Under the pieces are notes generated by a model. The model did no database searches. It saw only the letters and a list, made by a program, of their open reading frames with translations, and was not told the origin of the DNA. Of a stretch of DNA of 8,322 nucleotides, positions 1 through 6,173 are shown in pieces; the first letter of the stretch is position 1, and the number at the start of each line of letters is the position of its first letter. A program made the translations under genes and the position numbers. The stretch is from Eubacteriales bacterium. Its GTDB lineage: Bacteria; Bacillota; Clostridia; Lachnospirales; Lachnospiraceae. The DNA lies in assembly GCA_030536565.1 (NCBI GenBank), contig JAUNPT010000102.1, positions 1 to 8,322 of the forward strand. The letters run 5' to 3'.

Positions 1-881
1 CGACAGTGGCGTATGATTATTTTGAAAATAATCGTGAACAGACAGAGATTAGTATTGTGGATAATGAAGGAAAATTCTTAGGACTGATGACGCGAAATAA
101 TGTAATGCATGCATTTGGTGGAAGATATGGATTTACATTACATCAAAGACACTGTGTAATAGATTTGGCAAAACAGGAAACATTAGTGGTACATAGAGAT
201 TTCACGATTGAAAATGTGTCAAGGCTTGCTATGGAACGAAAAGCAAATGAGCTTTATGATGCTGTAGTTGTGTTAGATCATGGCAGGTATTTTGGCATTG
301 TTACAATTAAAGATTTGCTGGAAGCAACTATATCTATTGCGATTGAAAGAGCAACGGATTCCAATCCATTGACCTCACTGCCGGGTAATAGAACAATTGA
401 CCAGAAGATACATGAGCTAATAGGCAGTAAAGAATACTTTGCAATAATGTATCTTGATTTAGATAATTTTAAGGCATATAACGATACATATGGATTTCCC
501 AATGGGGACAGAATGATTGTGGCACTTGCTGAGGCAATAAAGAAAGTATATAAGGTTGATTCATTTTTGGGACATGTAGGTGGAGATGATTTTGTTATTA
601 TTACGAAAACGCCTGATATTCAGGAAAGAGCAGAGAGAATAATTACATTTTTTAAGAAACAATTAAAATCTTTATATAATGAAGCCGACTGGGAAAGAGG
701 CTATATTACTTCAAAAAACAGAGCAGGTGCTGTTGAAAATTTTCCGATTGCATCGGTTTCAATTGCCGTAGTGACAAATCAGAATTATTTTTATAATCAG
801 ATGGCGCTTCTGAATAATCAGATTGTCAGAGCAAAGAAAAAGGCAAAGCACATAGAGGGAAATTCCATATGTGTTATGTAA
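1..881 (+). CDS. GGDEF domain protein with N-terminal CBS-type region (5' partial)
   Basis: The reading frame is open to the left edge, so this is the C-terminal part of a longer protein; the GTG at 6 is merely the first possible start inside the window. Counting from it, residues about 1-110 look like a CBS-domain pair (for example FLGLMTRNNV and YFGIVTIKDLL). Then LTSLPGN (122-128) opens a GGDEF domain with DLDNFK at 151-156 (metal-binding Asp) and GGDDF at 192-196. GGDEF domains make cyclic di-GMP from two GTP. The signature has Asp where Glu is usual, and the RxxD inhibitory site expected just before it reads KVDS, so product inhibition is probably absent. The CBS-LPGN-GGDEF order is known from proteins with an N-terminal EAL phosphodiesterase domain, so the missing part may be EAL; that is inference. 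Whether this domain is an active cyclase or only a GTP-binding module cannot be told. Stop is TAA at 879-881. Confidence 0.85.
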   Translation, partial: TVAYDYFENNREQTEISIVDNEGKFLGLMTRNNVMHAFGGRYGFTLHQRHCVIDLAKQETLVVHRDFTIENVSRLAMERKANELYDAVVVLDHGRYFGIVTIKDLLEATISIAIERATDSNPLTSLPGNRTIDQKIHELIGSKEYFAIMYLDLDNFKAYNDTYGFPNGDRMIVALAEAIKKVYKVDSFLGHVGGDDFVIITKTPDIQERAERIITFFKKQLKSLYNEADWERGYITSKNRAGAVENFPIASVSIAVVTNQNYFYNQMALLNNQIVRAKKKAKHIEGNSICVM

Positions 882-907
882 CTAATGAAAGCGTACCTTA
901 AATTTTT

Positions 908-989
908 TTGAATTAAATATGACGGAGTATAAATTCGAAAGGAAATAAAGACTTTTATGCACTTGCATTATAGCTGCATATGTGATAAA
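908..989 (+). promoter_or_regulatory. weak candidate promoter region ahead of the thi operon
   Basis: Two imperfect sigma-A-like pairs lie between the GGDEF gene and the hairpin at 1011. One is TTGCAT (963-968) with GATAAA (984-989), spacer 15, with a TG at 981-982 that could act as an extended -10 element. The other is TTGAAT (908-913) with TATAAA (928-933), spacer 14. Both spacers are short. An inverted repeat TATGCA/TGCATA (956-961 and 975-980) flanks the first -35 box. No good promoter was found between the hairpin and thiS, which is the main reason to place the operon promoter here. Confidence 0.25.
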
Positions 990-1010
990 GTTTTTAGCAG
1001 AGTGTGACTT

Positions 1011-1070
1011 AAGCCACGCGAAGGAGGGCACCGCCTAATAGGCGCTGTCTCTTTCGCGTGGCTTTTTTTT
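1011..1070 (+). terminator. strong intrinsic terminator hairpin with T8 tract
   Basis: AGCCACGCGAA (1012-1022) pairs perfectly with TTCGCGTGGCT (1053-1063), and pairing continues inward through G-T and A-T pairs to about 1027/1048. A separate apical stem CGCCT (1032-1036) with AGGCG (1040-1044) closes a 3-nt loop. Eight T follow at 1063-1070. This is a textbook Rho-independent terminator reading rightward. It sits 130 bp after the GGDEF stop and 75 bp before thiS. It may simply end the upstream transcript, or act as an attenuator in the thi leader. AAGGAG (1021-1026) could pair instead with CTCCTT (1073-1078), a possible but unproven competing fold. Confidence 0.85.
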
Positions 1071-1144
1071 CACTCCTTGCGGCTGGTGCACAGATGTAGT
1101 TGCAGGAAAAGGCTCGAAAATAGAAAAGAAAAAGAGGTGACATT

Positions 1145-1339
1145 ATGGTACGTATTAATGGTGAGGATATAGCTGCAGATGGCATGAATCTAAAGGAATA
1201 TTTAGAGCAGAATGGCTATAATATGCAGCGAATAGCAGTTGAGATTAATGAGCAGATTGTCTCGAAGGCAGTATATGCAGATACAGTTCTTGAGGCAGAA
1301 GACAAGGTGGAGGTTGTGAGCTTTGTAGGCGGAGGTTGA
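1145..1339 (+). CDS. thiS: ThiS, sulfur-carrier protein for thiazole synthesis
   Basis: This 64-residue protein has the ubiquitin-like ThiS pattern: MVRINGE at the start, LKEYLEQNGY in the first helix, RIAVEINEQIV in the middle strand, and the C-terminal tail VVSFVGGG. The terminal Gly is adenylated by ThiF and converted to a thiocarboxylate that donates sulfur to ThiG. Length matches the family (about 65 residues). The ATG at 1145 follows AAAGAGGTGA with normal spacing. It is the first gene of the thiS-F-G-H-tenI cluster, all on one strand, which confirms the assignment over MoaD-like relatives. The preceding leader contains a terminator-type hairpin but no recognisable TPP riboswitch core. 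Confidence 0.93.
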   Translation: MVRINGEDIAADGMNLKEYLEQNGYNMQRIAVEINEQIVSKAVYADTVLEAEDKVEVVSFVGGG

Positions 1340-1353
1340 AAATCTTTCAAACA

Positions 1354-1370
1354 AAAGTATGCAATACTTT
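1354..1370 (+). other. short perfect inverted repeat between thiS and thiF
   Basis: AAAGTAT (1354-1360) and ATACTTT (1364-1370) form a perfect 7-bp stem around a 3-nt loop GCA, in the unusually long 92-bp gap between thiS and thiF. No T tract follows, so it is not a terminator. An mRNA processing or stabilising hairpin that sets the ThiS:ThiF ratio is possible; the stem is AT-rich and could be chance. Confidence 0.35.
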
Positions 1371-1431
1371 ATGAAGAAATAATAGAGCTTGAAAAAATTA
1401 TATTAGGAAACAACTCATATATACGGGGAGA

Positions 1432-2067
1432 GTGATATTTATAGTAACGAGTAAACAGCAGCATGAGGCGCTTGTTATGAGACATGGCGCAGATGTGCAG
1501 GAGAAGCTTGATAAAGCATCAGTGGCAGTGTGTGGTCTTGGAGGATTAGGTTCAAATGTAGCGGTTGCCCTTGCCAGATGCGGTGTGGGAATGCTGCATT
1601 TAATAGATTTTGATGAGGTGGATATAACCAATCTTAACAGACAGCAATATGATATGAAATACGTAGGAATGCCAAAAACTGAAGCTTTGAAGGAAGAAAT
1701 CCAGCGGTTTGCACCTTATATAGAGATTAAAACAGATTTCGTAAAGATTACACAGGACAATGCCATAAAGCTTCTCAAAGAAAAATACATTTGTGAAGCA
1801 TTTGATAAGCCGGAGCAAAAGGCTATGCTTACCAATGTGGTTCTGGAAAAAATGCCAGACAGGATACTTGTGGGTGCATCTGGAATGGCAGGCTTCGGAG
1901 ACAGCAACAGTATACAGACACAAAAACGAATGAAGAATTACTACATATGTGGTGACGGGGTTTCAGAGATATCAAATACAAGCGGACTAATGGCACCAAG
2001 GGTAATGATATGTGCCGCACATCAGGCAAATAAAATCATTGAGCTGATAATCAATACGCAGGAATGA
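1432..2067 (+). CDS. thiF: ThiF, ThiS adenylyltransferase (short 'family 2' type)
   Basis: E1-like adenylyltransferase that activates the ThiS C-terminus with ATP. From the GTG at 1432 (211 residues) there is the nucleotide-binding loop CGLGGLGSN (34-42), the acidic LIDFDEVD (57-64), NLNRQQY (67-73) with the Arg that contacts ATP phosphates, K82, and CEAFDKPEQK (121-130). C173 in YICGDG (171-176) is conserved in this subgroup. The paired CxxC zinc ligands of E. coli ThiF are missing, as expected for the shorter ThiF form common in clostridia. The start is uncertain: GTG 1432 has GGAG (1427-1430) only one base ahead, too close for a normal ribosome site, and the frame is open upstream to a stop at 1390-1392. 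ATG 1477 would keep RHG and the whole ATP-binding core but drop the usual N-terminal stretch. The family identity is not affected. Confidence 0.92.
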   Translation: MIFIVTSKQQHEALVMRHGADVQEKLDKASVAVCGLGGLGSNVAVALARCGVGMLHLIDFDEVDITNLNRQQYDMKYVGMPKTEALKEEIQRFAPYIEIKTDFVKITQDNAIKLLKEKYICEAFDKPEQKAMLTNVVLEKMPDRILVGASGMAGFGDSNSIQTQKRMKNYYICGDGVSEISNTSGLMAPRVMICAAHQANKIIELIINTQE

Positions 2068-2109
2068 TATATCTGATTGAACAAATATTTTAGAAGAAAG
2101 AGGAAGAAA

Positions 2110-2877
2110 ATGGAAGATAAGTTAATATTAGGTGGTAAAGAATTTACATCAAGATTTATTCTGGGCTCAGGAAAATATTCAATGGAGCTTATTAAGGCGG
2201 CAGTAGAGAATGCGGGAGCACAGATTATTACTATGGCTGTTAGAAGGACTAACACAAAACAGAATGAAAGTATTCTCGACTATATTCCAGAAAATGTTAC
2301 ATTACTGCCTAATACGTCAGGGGCAAGAAATGCTGATGAGGCTGTTAGAATTGCCCGCATGTCAAGAGAGCTTGGGTGTGGGGATTTTGTGAAGGTCGAG
2401 ATTATGAAAGACAGTAAATATCTGCTTCCAGATAATGCAGAGACTGTGAAAGCTACAGAACAGCTTGCAAATGAGGGATTTGTAGTAATGCCATATATGT
2501 ATCCCGACCTTTATACTGCCAGAGATTTGGTAAATGCCGGGGCAGCGGCTGTTATGCCTCTTGCGTCACCAATTGGTTCTAACAAGGGACTTGCAACAAA
2601 AGAATTTATACAGATTTTAATAGATGAAATAGACCTTCCAGTTATTGTTGATGCTGGTATTGGAAGACCCTCGCAGGCATGTGAGGCTATGGAAATGGGT
2701 GCGGCCGCAGTCATGGCAAACACAGCAATTGCAACCGCAGGAAATGTTGCCGCTATGGCTGGTGCATTTAAAAATGCTATTGATGCAGGACGAGCTGCCT
2801 ATCTTGCAGGACTTGGAAGAGTATTAGAAAGAGGAGCATCAGCATCAGACCCATTAACAGGATTCTTAAGAGACTAA
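2110..2877 (+). CDS. thiG: ThiG, thiazole synthase
   Basis: Catalyses formation of the thiazole phosphate ring from deoxyxylulose 5-phosphate, ThiS thiocarboxylate and dehydroglycine. The 255-residue protein is full length and has LGSGKY (18-23), AVRRTN (43-48), LPNTSGARNADEAVRIAR (66-83), FVKVEI (93-98) with the Schiff-base Lys K95 and the catalytic Glu E97, LLPD (105-108), VIVDAGIG (178-185) with D181, and MANTAIA (202-208). These correspond to K96, E98 and D182 of the B. subtilis enzyme as I recall them. The ATG at 2110 is preferred over the in-frame TTG at 2077: it follows AGAGGAAG at good distance, and MEDKLILGGKEF matches the normal ThiG beginning, whereas the extra 11 residues are lysine/arginine-rich and unlike the family. 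The gap from thiF is 42 bp. Confidence 0.96.
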   Translation: MEDKLILGGKEFTSRFILGSGKYSMELIKAAVENAGAQIITMAVRRTNTKQNESILDYIPENVTLLPNTSGARNADEAVRIARMSRELGCGDFVKVEIMKDSKYLLPDNAETVKATEQLANEGFVVMPYMYPDLYTARDLVNAGAAAVMPLASPIGSNKGLATKEFIQILIDEIDLPVIVDAGIGRPSQACEAMEMGAAAVMANTAIATAGNVAAMAGAFKNAIDAGRAAYLAGLGRVLERGASASDPLTGFLRD

Positions 2878-2889
2878 GGGAGTGGAACA

Positions 2890-4140
2890 ATGGAAAATCA
2901 ATTTTTTATAGATTCTGATAAATTAAGTGAAAAGGCACTAGAGCGTAAGCATCGTCTGGAAAATGATCCAAGCAGCCGAACTAATCATATGGAATATATG
3001 GAAGGCATGGAACGTATTGAATCGGACATAATGGACAAGGTTATTGGTCAGATGGAAGCTTACGATTACGATAAATATACGGCTGTTGATGTACGCCGTG
3101 CCCTCCAGCAGGAACGCTGCTCAATAGAGGATTTTAAAGCACTGCTGTCTCCGGCAGCATTGCCATTTCTTGAGGATATGGCAAAAAAGGCTAAGATAGA
3201 GACAAGTAAACACTTTGGAAATACGGTTTATCTGTTTACACCATTATATATAGCCAATTACTGCGAGAACTACTGCATTTACTGCGGCTTTAACTGTTAT
3301 AATGATATTAATAGAAAAAAACTTAATGCAGAAGAAATTGAAAAAGAAATGAAGGTAATAGCGGATTCTGGAATTGAGGAAATCCTTATGCTTACTGGAG
3401 AAAGCAGGGCTATGAGTGATGTAACATATATTGGCGAGGCATGTAAGCTGGCAAGGAAATATTTTAGAAATGTTGGACTGGAAATATATCCTGTAAACAG
3501 TGACGAATATAAATATCTTCATGAGTGCGGTGCAGACTATGTAACAGTGTTTCAGGAAACATACAATGATAAGAAATATGAGACATTACATTTATTAGGA
3601 CATAAGAGAGTATTCCCATACCGCTTTGACGCTCAGGAAAGAGCAATTATGGGAGGAATGAGAGGTGTTGGCTTCTCGGCACTTCTGGGACTTGCAGATT
3701 TCAGAAAAGACGCTTTGGCTAGTGCTCTCCATGTATATTATCTTCAGAGAAAGTATCCGTATGTAGAGTATTCACTTTCCTGTCCAAGGCTTAGGCCAAT
3801 TATTAACAATGATAAAATTAACCCGCTTGATGTCCACGAAAGGCAGCTGTGTCAGGTACTATGTGCCTACAGGATATTCCTTCCCTATGTTGGAATTACA
3901 GTTTCCTCAAGAGAGCAGGAGCATTTTAGAAATGGTATTGCAAAAATTGCGGCAACTAAGGTGTCAGCAGGCGTTTCTACTGGAATTGGAGACCATGAAA
4001 GTAAGTATACTGGAAAGGAAGATGAGGGCGCAGGAGATGAACAGTTCGAGATATCAGATGGCAGAAGCTTTGTGCAAATGTATTCTGATATGGAATCGGA
4101 GGGCTTGCAGCCAGTATTAAATGATTATGTGTATGTATAG
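2890..4140 (+). CDS. thiH: ThiH, 2-iminoacetate (dehydroglycine) synthase, radical SAM
   Basis: Radical-SAM enzyme that cleaves tyrosine to dehydroglycine and p-cresol, feeding ThiG; it needs low oxygen. The CxxxCxxC cluster motif is C125, C129 and C132 in YCENYCIYCGF. Other family blocks are LLSPAA (85-90), FGNTVYLFTPLYIANYC (109-125), LTGE (168-171), VFQETY (220-225), LLGLADFRKD (265-274), CPRLRP (298-303), ISxxRE-like TVSSRE (337-342) and the C-terminal LQPVLNDY (406-413). At 416 residues it is about 40 longer than E. coli ThiH; the surplus is an N-terminal charged stretch (about 1-45) and an acidic insert near 370-385. The ATG at 2890 has GGGAG (2878-2882) seven bases ahead and lies 12 bp after thiG. 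Its last 20 bases overlap the next gene. Confidence 0.96.
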   Translation: MENQFFIDSDKLSEKALERKHRLENDPSSRTNHMEYMEGMERIESDIMDKVIGQMEAYDYDKYTAVDVRRALQQERCSIEDFKALLSPAALPFLEDMAKKAKIETSKHFGNTVYLFTPLYIANYCENYCIYCGFNCYNDINRKKLNAEEIEKEMKVIADSGIEEILMLTGESRAMSDVTYIGEACKLARKYFRNVGLEIYPVNSDEYKYLHECGADYVTVFQETYNDKKYETLHLLGHKRVFPYRFDAQERAIMGGMRGVGFSALLGLADFRKDALASALHVYYLQRKYPYVEYSLSCPRLRPIINNDKINPLDVHERQLCQVLCAYRIFLPYVGITVSSREQEHFRNGIAKIAATKVSAGVSTGIGDHESKYTGKEDEGAGDEQFEISDGRSFVQMYSDMESEGLQPVLNDYVYV

Positions 4141-4750
4141 GATATGTATTACTAACAGAGGGCTGGCAGGGATTGCAGGGGCAGATAATTCTTCAGATAA
4201 TATTGCCAGAGAAAAGCCGGGATATGGCTGGGCAGAGTATTTGAAGAAAATTGAAAACGCATTGCTGCGAAAGCCAGATGCATTGATTCTGCGTGAAAAG
4301 GATTTACAGGAGGCAGATTATGAGGAGCTTGCCGCCAAGGTAATTAATATATGTAATAAGTATGGTGTTAAATGCTTTCTTAATAATTTTGTAAATGTGG
4401 CTGTAAGGCTGAGGGCTGACAGAATACAGGTGTCTGTAAACAGTTTCCTTGAAATGTCTGAGCAGGATATACAGGCATTTCAGGAAATATTTGTTTCAGT
4501 CCATTCAGCTGAAGAAGCAGTATTGGCACAAAAAAATGGTGCAGATGGTATTATTGCCGGACATATATTTTCCACAGATTGTAAAAAAGGTGTGCCTGCG
4601 CGCGGACTTGAATTTTTAAGGTCAGTGTGTAAAGCGGTTACAATTCCAGTATATGCGATTGGAGGAATCCATGAGGAAAACGCATTTCTTTGTATAAATA
4701 GCGGAGCAGCGGGAGTGTGTATGATGTCAGAATATATGAAAAAGCTGTAA
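4121..4750 (+). CDS. tenI: ThiE/TenI-family protein, probably thiazole tautomerase TenI (may be annotated thiamine-phosphate synthase)
   Basis: A 209-residue TIM-barrel protein of the ThiE/TenI family. Visible motifs are LILREKDL (55-62), VHSAEEAV (127-134), GHIFSTDCKKG (147-157), RGLEFL (161-166), VYAIGGI (177-183) and GAAGVCMMS (195-203). In thiamine-phosphate synthase the metal ligands sit in an IND-D segment and a HLGQxD segment; here those read FLNNF (86-90) and IQVSVNS (102-108), without Asp. The VHS..EEA...GHxFxTDCKKG pattern is that of B. subtilis TenI, which aromatises the ThiG product and whose catalytic His corresponds to H128. Its place at the end of a thiazole-only operon supports that role, but ThiE activity is not excluded. 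The gene overlaps thiH by 20 bp. ATGs at 4121, 4127 and 4133 are all possible; GGAGGG at 4098-4103 is too far for a normal ribosome site, so translational coupling to thiH is likely. Confidence 0.85.
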   Translation: MIMCMYRICITNRGLAGIAGADNSSDNIAREKPGYGWAEYLKKIENALLRKPDALILREKDLQEADYEELAAKVINICNKYGVKCFLNNFVNVAVRLRADRIQVSVNSFLEMSEQDIQAFQEIFVSVHSAEEAVLAQKNGADGIIAGHIFSTDCKKGVPARGLEFLRSVCKAVTIPVYAIGGIHEENAFLCINSGAAGVCMMSEYMKKL

Positions 4751-4771
4751 TGCAGATTATAATAATAAGCA

Positions 4772-5947
4772 CTATTTACTAAGCAGCCTTCGGAAGCATG
4801 CTTCAATTGCAAATGCTCCAAGAGGCGCAGTAATTATAATAGCCATAACAGCTACAGTAAGTACTATGTTTCCGCAGGAAAGGCCCATAGCCAGAGGGAT
4901 TCCCCCAATGGCGGCCTGAACAGTTGCTTTAGGTGTATAAGCTATCATACAGAACAGTTTTTCATTAGCTGACAGATTTGTCTTAATCAAGCATATAAAA
5001 ACCCCTGCCATTCTGAATATTAAGACGCCAAAAATCAGTATAATTGCTTTGATGCCTGCAGTTTTTGCATAGGAAATGTTTACTGTTGCTCCGACCAGAA
5101 CGAAAAGTACAGTTTCAGCAGCGACCCAAAGCTTGTTAAATTTCAGCGATAATCTGTCTGCCACTACAGGACGCTTAAACTGAAGCATTATTCCTGTGAA
5201 CATAACGGCGATTAGTGCTGCAAATGGAATTATAGATGAGAATCTATCTTCAGCTGTGACTAAAATAAATGCAATTGACAGAATGACGATAACCTTTACT
5301 GTATCACGCATATGGATTTTCTTAAAATACAGATTAAGAAGATATCCAACAGCAGCACCAGCTAAAACTCCTATTAATATAGAAACAGGTATTTTAATAA
5401 AGCTTGTAAAAGAAATGGCATTTCCTTGTGCAAGACCTGTAAATGCTGAGAACATAACAATAACAAATACATCATCTACAGATGCTCCGGCAAGAATCAT
5501 CTGAGGGATTCCTTTATTGTTTCCATAGCCTTCGTCCATAAGCTTAATCATTTTAGGAACAATAACAGCTGGAGACACAGCGGCAATTACAGTGCCGAGT
5601 ATTGCTGCATCAAGTATGGAGATATCTAATATGTAAGGTGCTAACAAAATCATTCCTGCAATTTCAAGGCAGGCAGGAACAAAGCACATTAAAATGGCAG
5701 GGCGTCCAACTTTTATCAAATCTTTCATGTTCAAGGAAAGTCCGGCTCTTGTAAGAATTATAATCAGGGCAATCCGCCTTAATTCAGATGATATATTTAA
5801 AATAGATGTATCCAGAAGGTTAAGGACGTAGGGACCGAGGATAATACCTGTAAGAAGCATGCCTAACAGACTTGGAAGATGAATTTTTTTGCAGAGCCAC
5901 CCGGAAAGCATACCAACAATAAATATTAATGCAATACTAAATAACAT
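4772..5947 (-). CDS. cation:proton antiporter (Na+/H+ exchanger superfamily)
   Basis: Inner-membrane protein of 391 residues, almost wholly hydrophobic, with roughly 11-13 membrane segments; no cytoplasmic TrkA-N/RCK nucleotide-binding domain follows, so it is the membrane-only form. It begins with an IHLPSLLGMLLTGIILGP segment (22-39), typical of the family's first helices. The key ion-binding motif is ASVDDVF (155-161) with D158 and D159; an Asp-Asp pair here is typical of electrogenic Na+/H+ antiporters, while Asn-Asp is typical of electroneutral ones. K340 in AYTPKATVQAA and R312 are also conserved-looking polar residues in the membrane. The start at 5947 is chosen because GGAGG (minus strand, plus positions 5953-5957) lies five to eight bases ahead; the upstream in-frame ATG at 5959 overlaps that ribosome site. 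It converges on tenI with a 21-bp gap and no terminator. The transported ion cannot be read from sequence. Confidence 0.88.
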   Translation of the reverse strand: MLFSIALIFIVGMLSGWLCKKIHLPSLLGMLLTGIILGPYVLNLLDTSILNISSELRRIALIIILTRAGLSLNMKDLIKVGRPAILMCFVPACLEIAGMILLAPYILDISILDAAILGTVIAAVSPAVIVPKMIKLMDEGYGNNKGIPQMILAGASVDDVFVIVMFSAFTGLAQGNAISFTSFIKIPVSILIGVLAGAAVGYLLNLYFKKIHMRDTVKVIVILSIAFILVTAEDRFSSIIPFAALIAVMFTGIMLQFKRPVVADRLSLKFNKLWVAAETVLFVLVGATVNISYAKTAGIKAIILIFGVLIFRMAGVFICLIKTNLSANEKLFCMIAYTPKATVQAAIGGIPLAMGLSCGNIVLTVAVMAIIITAPLGAFAIEACFRRLLSK

Positions 5948-5986
5948 ATGAACCTCCATTCATTATGATGATATAAGCATTTAAAT

Positions 5987-6015
5987 ATTATATGTACGTG
6001 AATGTAAAATATCAA
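5987..6015 (-). promoter_or_regulatory. sigma-A-type promoter of the antiporter gene
   Basis: On the minus strand TTGATA (plus 6010-6015) and a perfect TATAAT (plus 5987-5992) are separated by exactly 17 bases. Transcription would start near 5980, leaving a leader of about 33 bases before the ATG at 5947. Confidence 0.75.
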
Positions 6016-6047
6016 GAAAAATTTTATCAGCTATATAATCTGCCAAA

Positions 6048-6063
6048 TGAACATAAATGTTCA
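6048..6063. promoter_or_regulatory. candidate operator: perfect inverted repeat beside the nfo promoter
   Basis: TGAACAT (6048-6054) and ATGTTCA (6057-6063) are perfect inverted repeats separated by AA. The right arm overlaps the likely -35 box of the nfo promoter (6060-6065), a normal position for a repressor site. The core is GAAC-N6-GTTC; the Gram-positive LexA box has GAAC-N4-GTTC, so this is not a standard SOS box although the gene is a DNA-repair gene. Confidence 0.5.
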
Positions 6064-6089
6064 CCTGGTTTGCTGGTTTGTGATATAAT
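6060..6089 (+). promoter_or_regulatory. promoter of nfo
   Basis: A perfect TATAAT (6084-6089) is preceded by TGA, giving an extended -10 TGnTATAAT. TTCACC (6060-6065), 18 bases upstream, is the best -35 box (four of six matches). Transcription would start near 6096, about 78 bases before the chosen nfo start. Confidence 0.7.
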
Positions 6090-6173
6090 GAGCGCGAACG
6101 GACATATTTATGTATGAGAACAAAACAGGGACATAAAGTAAATATTACGAAAATGAAATCAAAGGAGACTAAT

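Noticed and set aside
882..1144. TPP riboswitch ahead of thiS
   Set aside because: Expected from the operon's function, but none of the conserved TPP aptamer segments can be found; only a terminator-type hairpin is present.
2077..2109. TTG start extending ThiG by 11 residues
   Set aside because: No ribosome site ahead, residues unlike the family, and the ATG at 2110 has a good ribosome site.
4793..4804. 12-bp perfect palindrome GAAGCATGCTTC at the end of the antiporter gene
   Set aside because: It lies inside coding sequence, has no T tract and no loop, and could be chance.
5196..5504. Open frame opposite the antiporter gene, 102 codons
   Set aside because: Fully antisense to a well-supported membrane protein, no ribosome site and no recognisable protein features; a shadow frame.
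5948..5959. Antiporter start at the ATG at 5959
   Set aside because: That ATG overlaps the ribosome site which serves the ATG at 5947.
6114..6173. ATG start extending Nfo by 20 residues
   Set aside because: No ribosome site and a lysine-rich non-family extension; the ATG at 6174 has AAAGGAG at correct distance.
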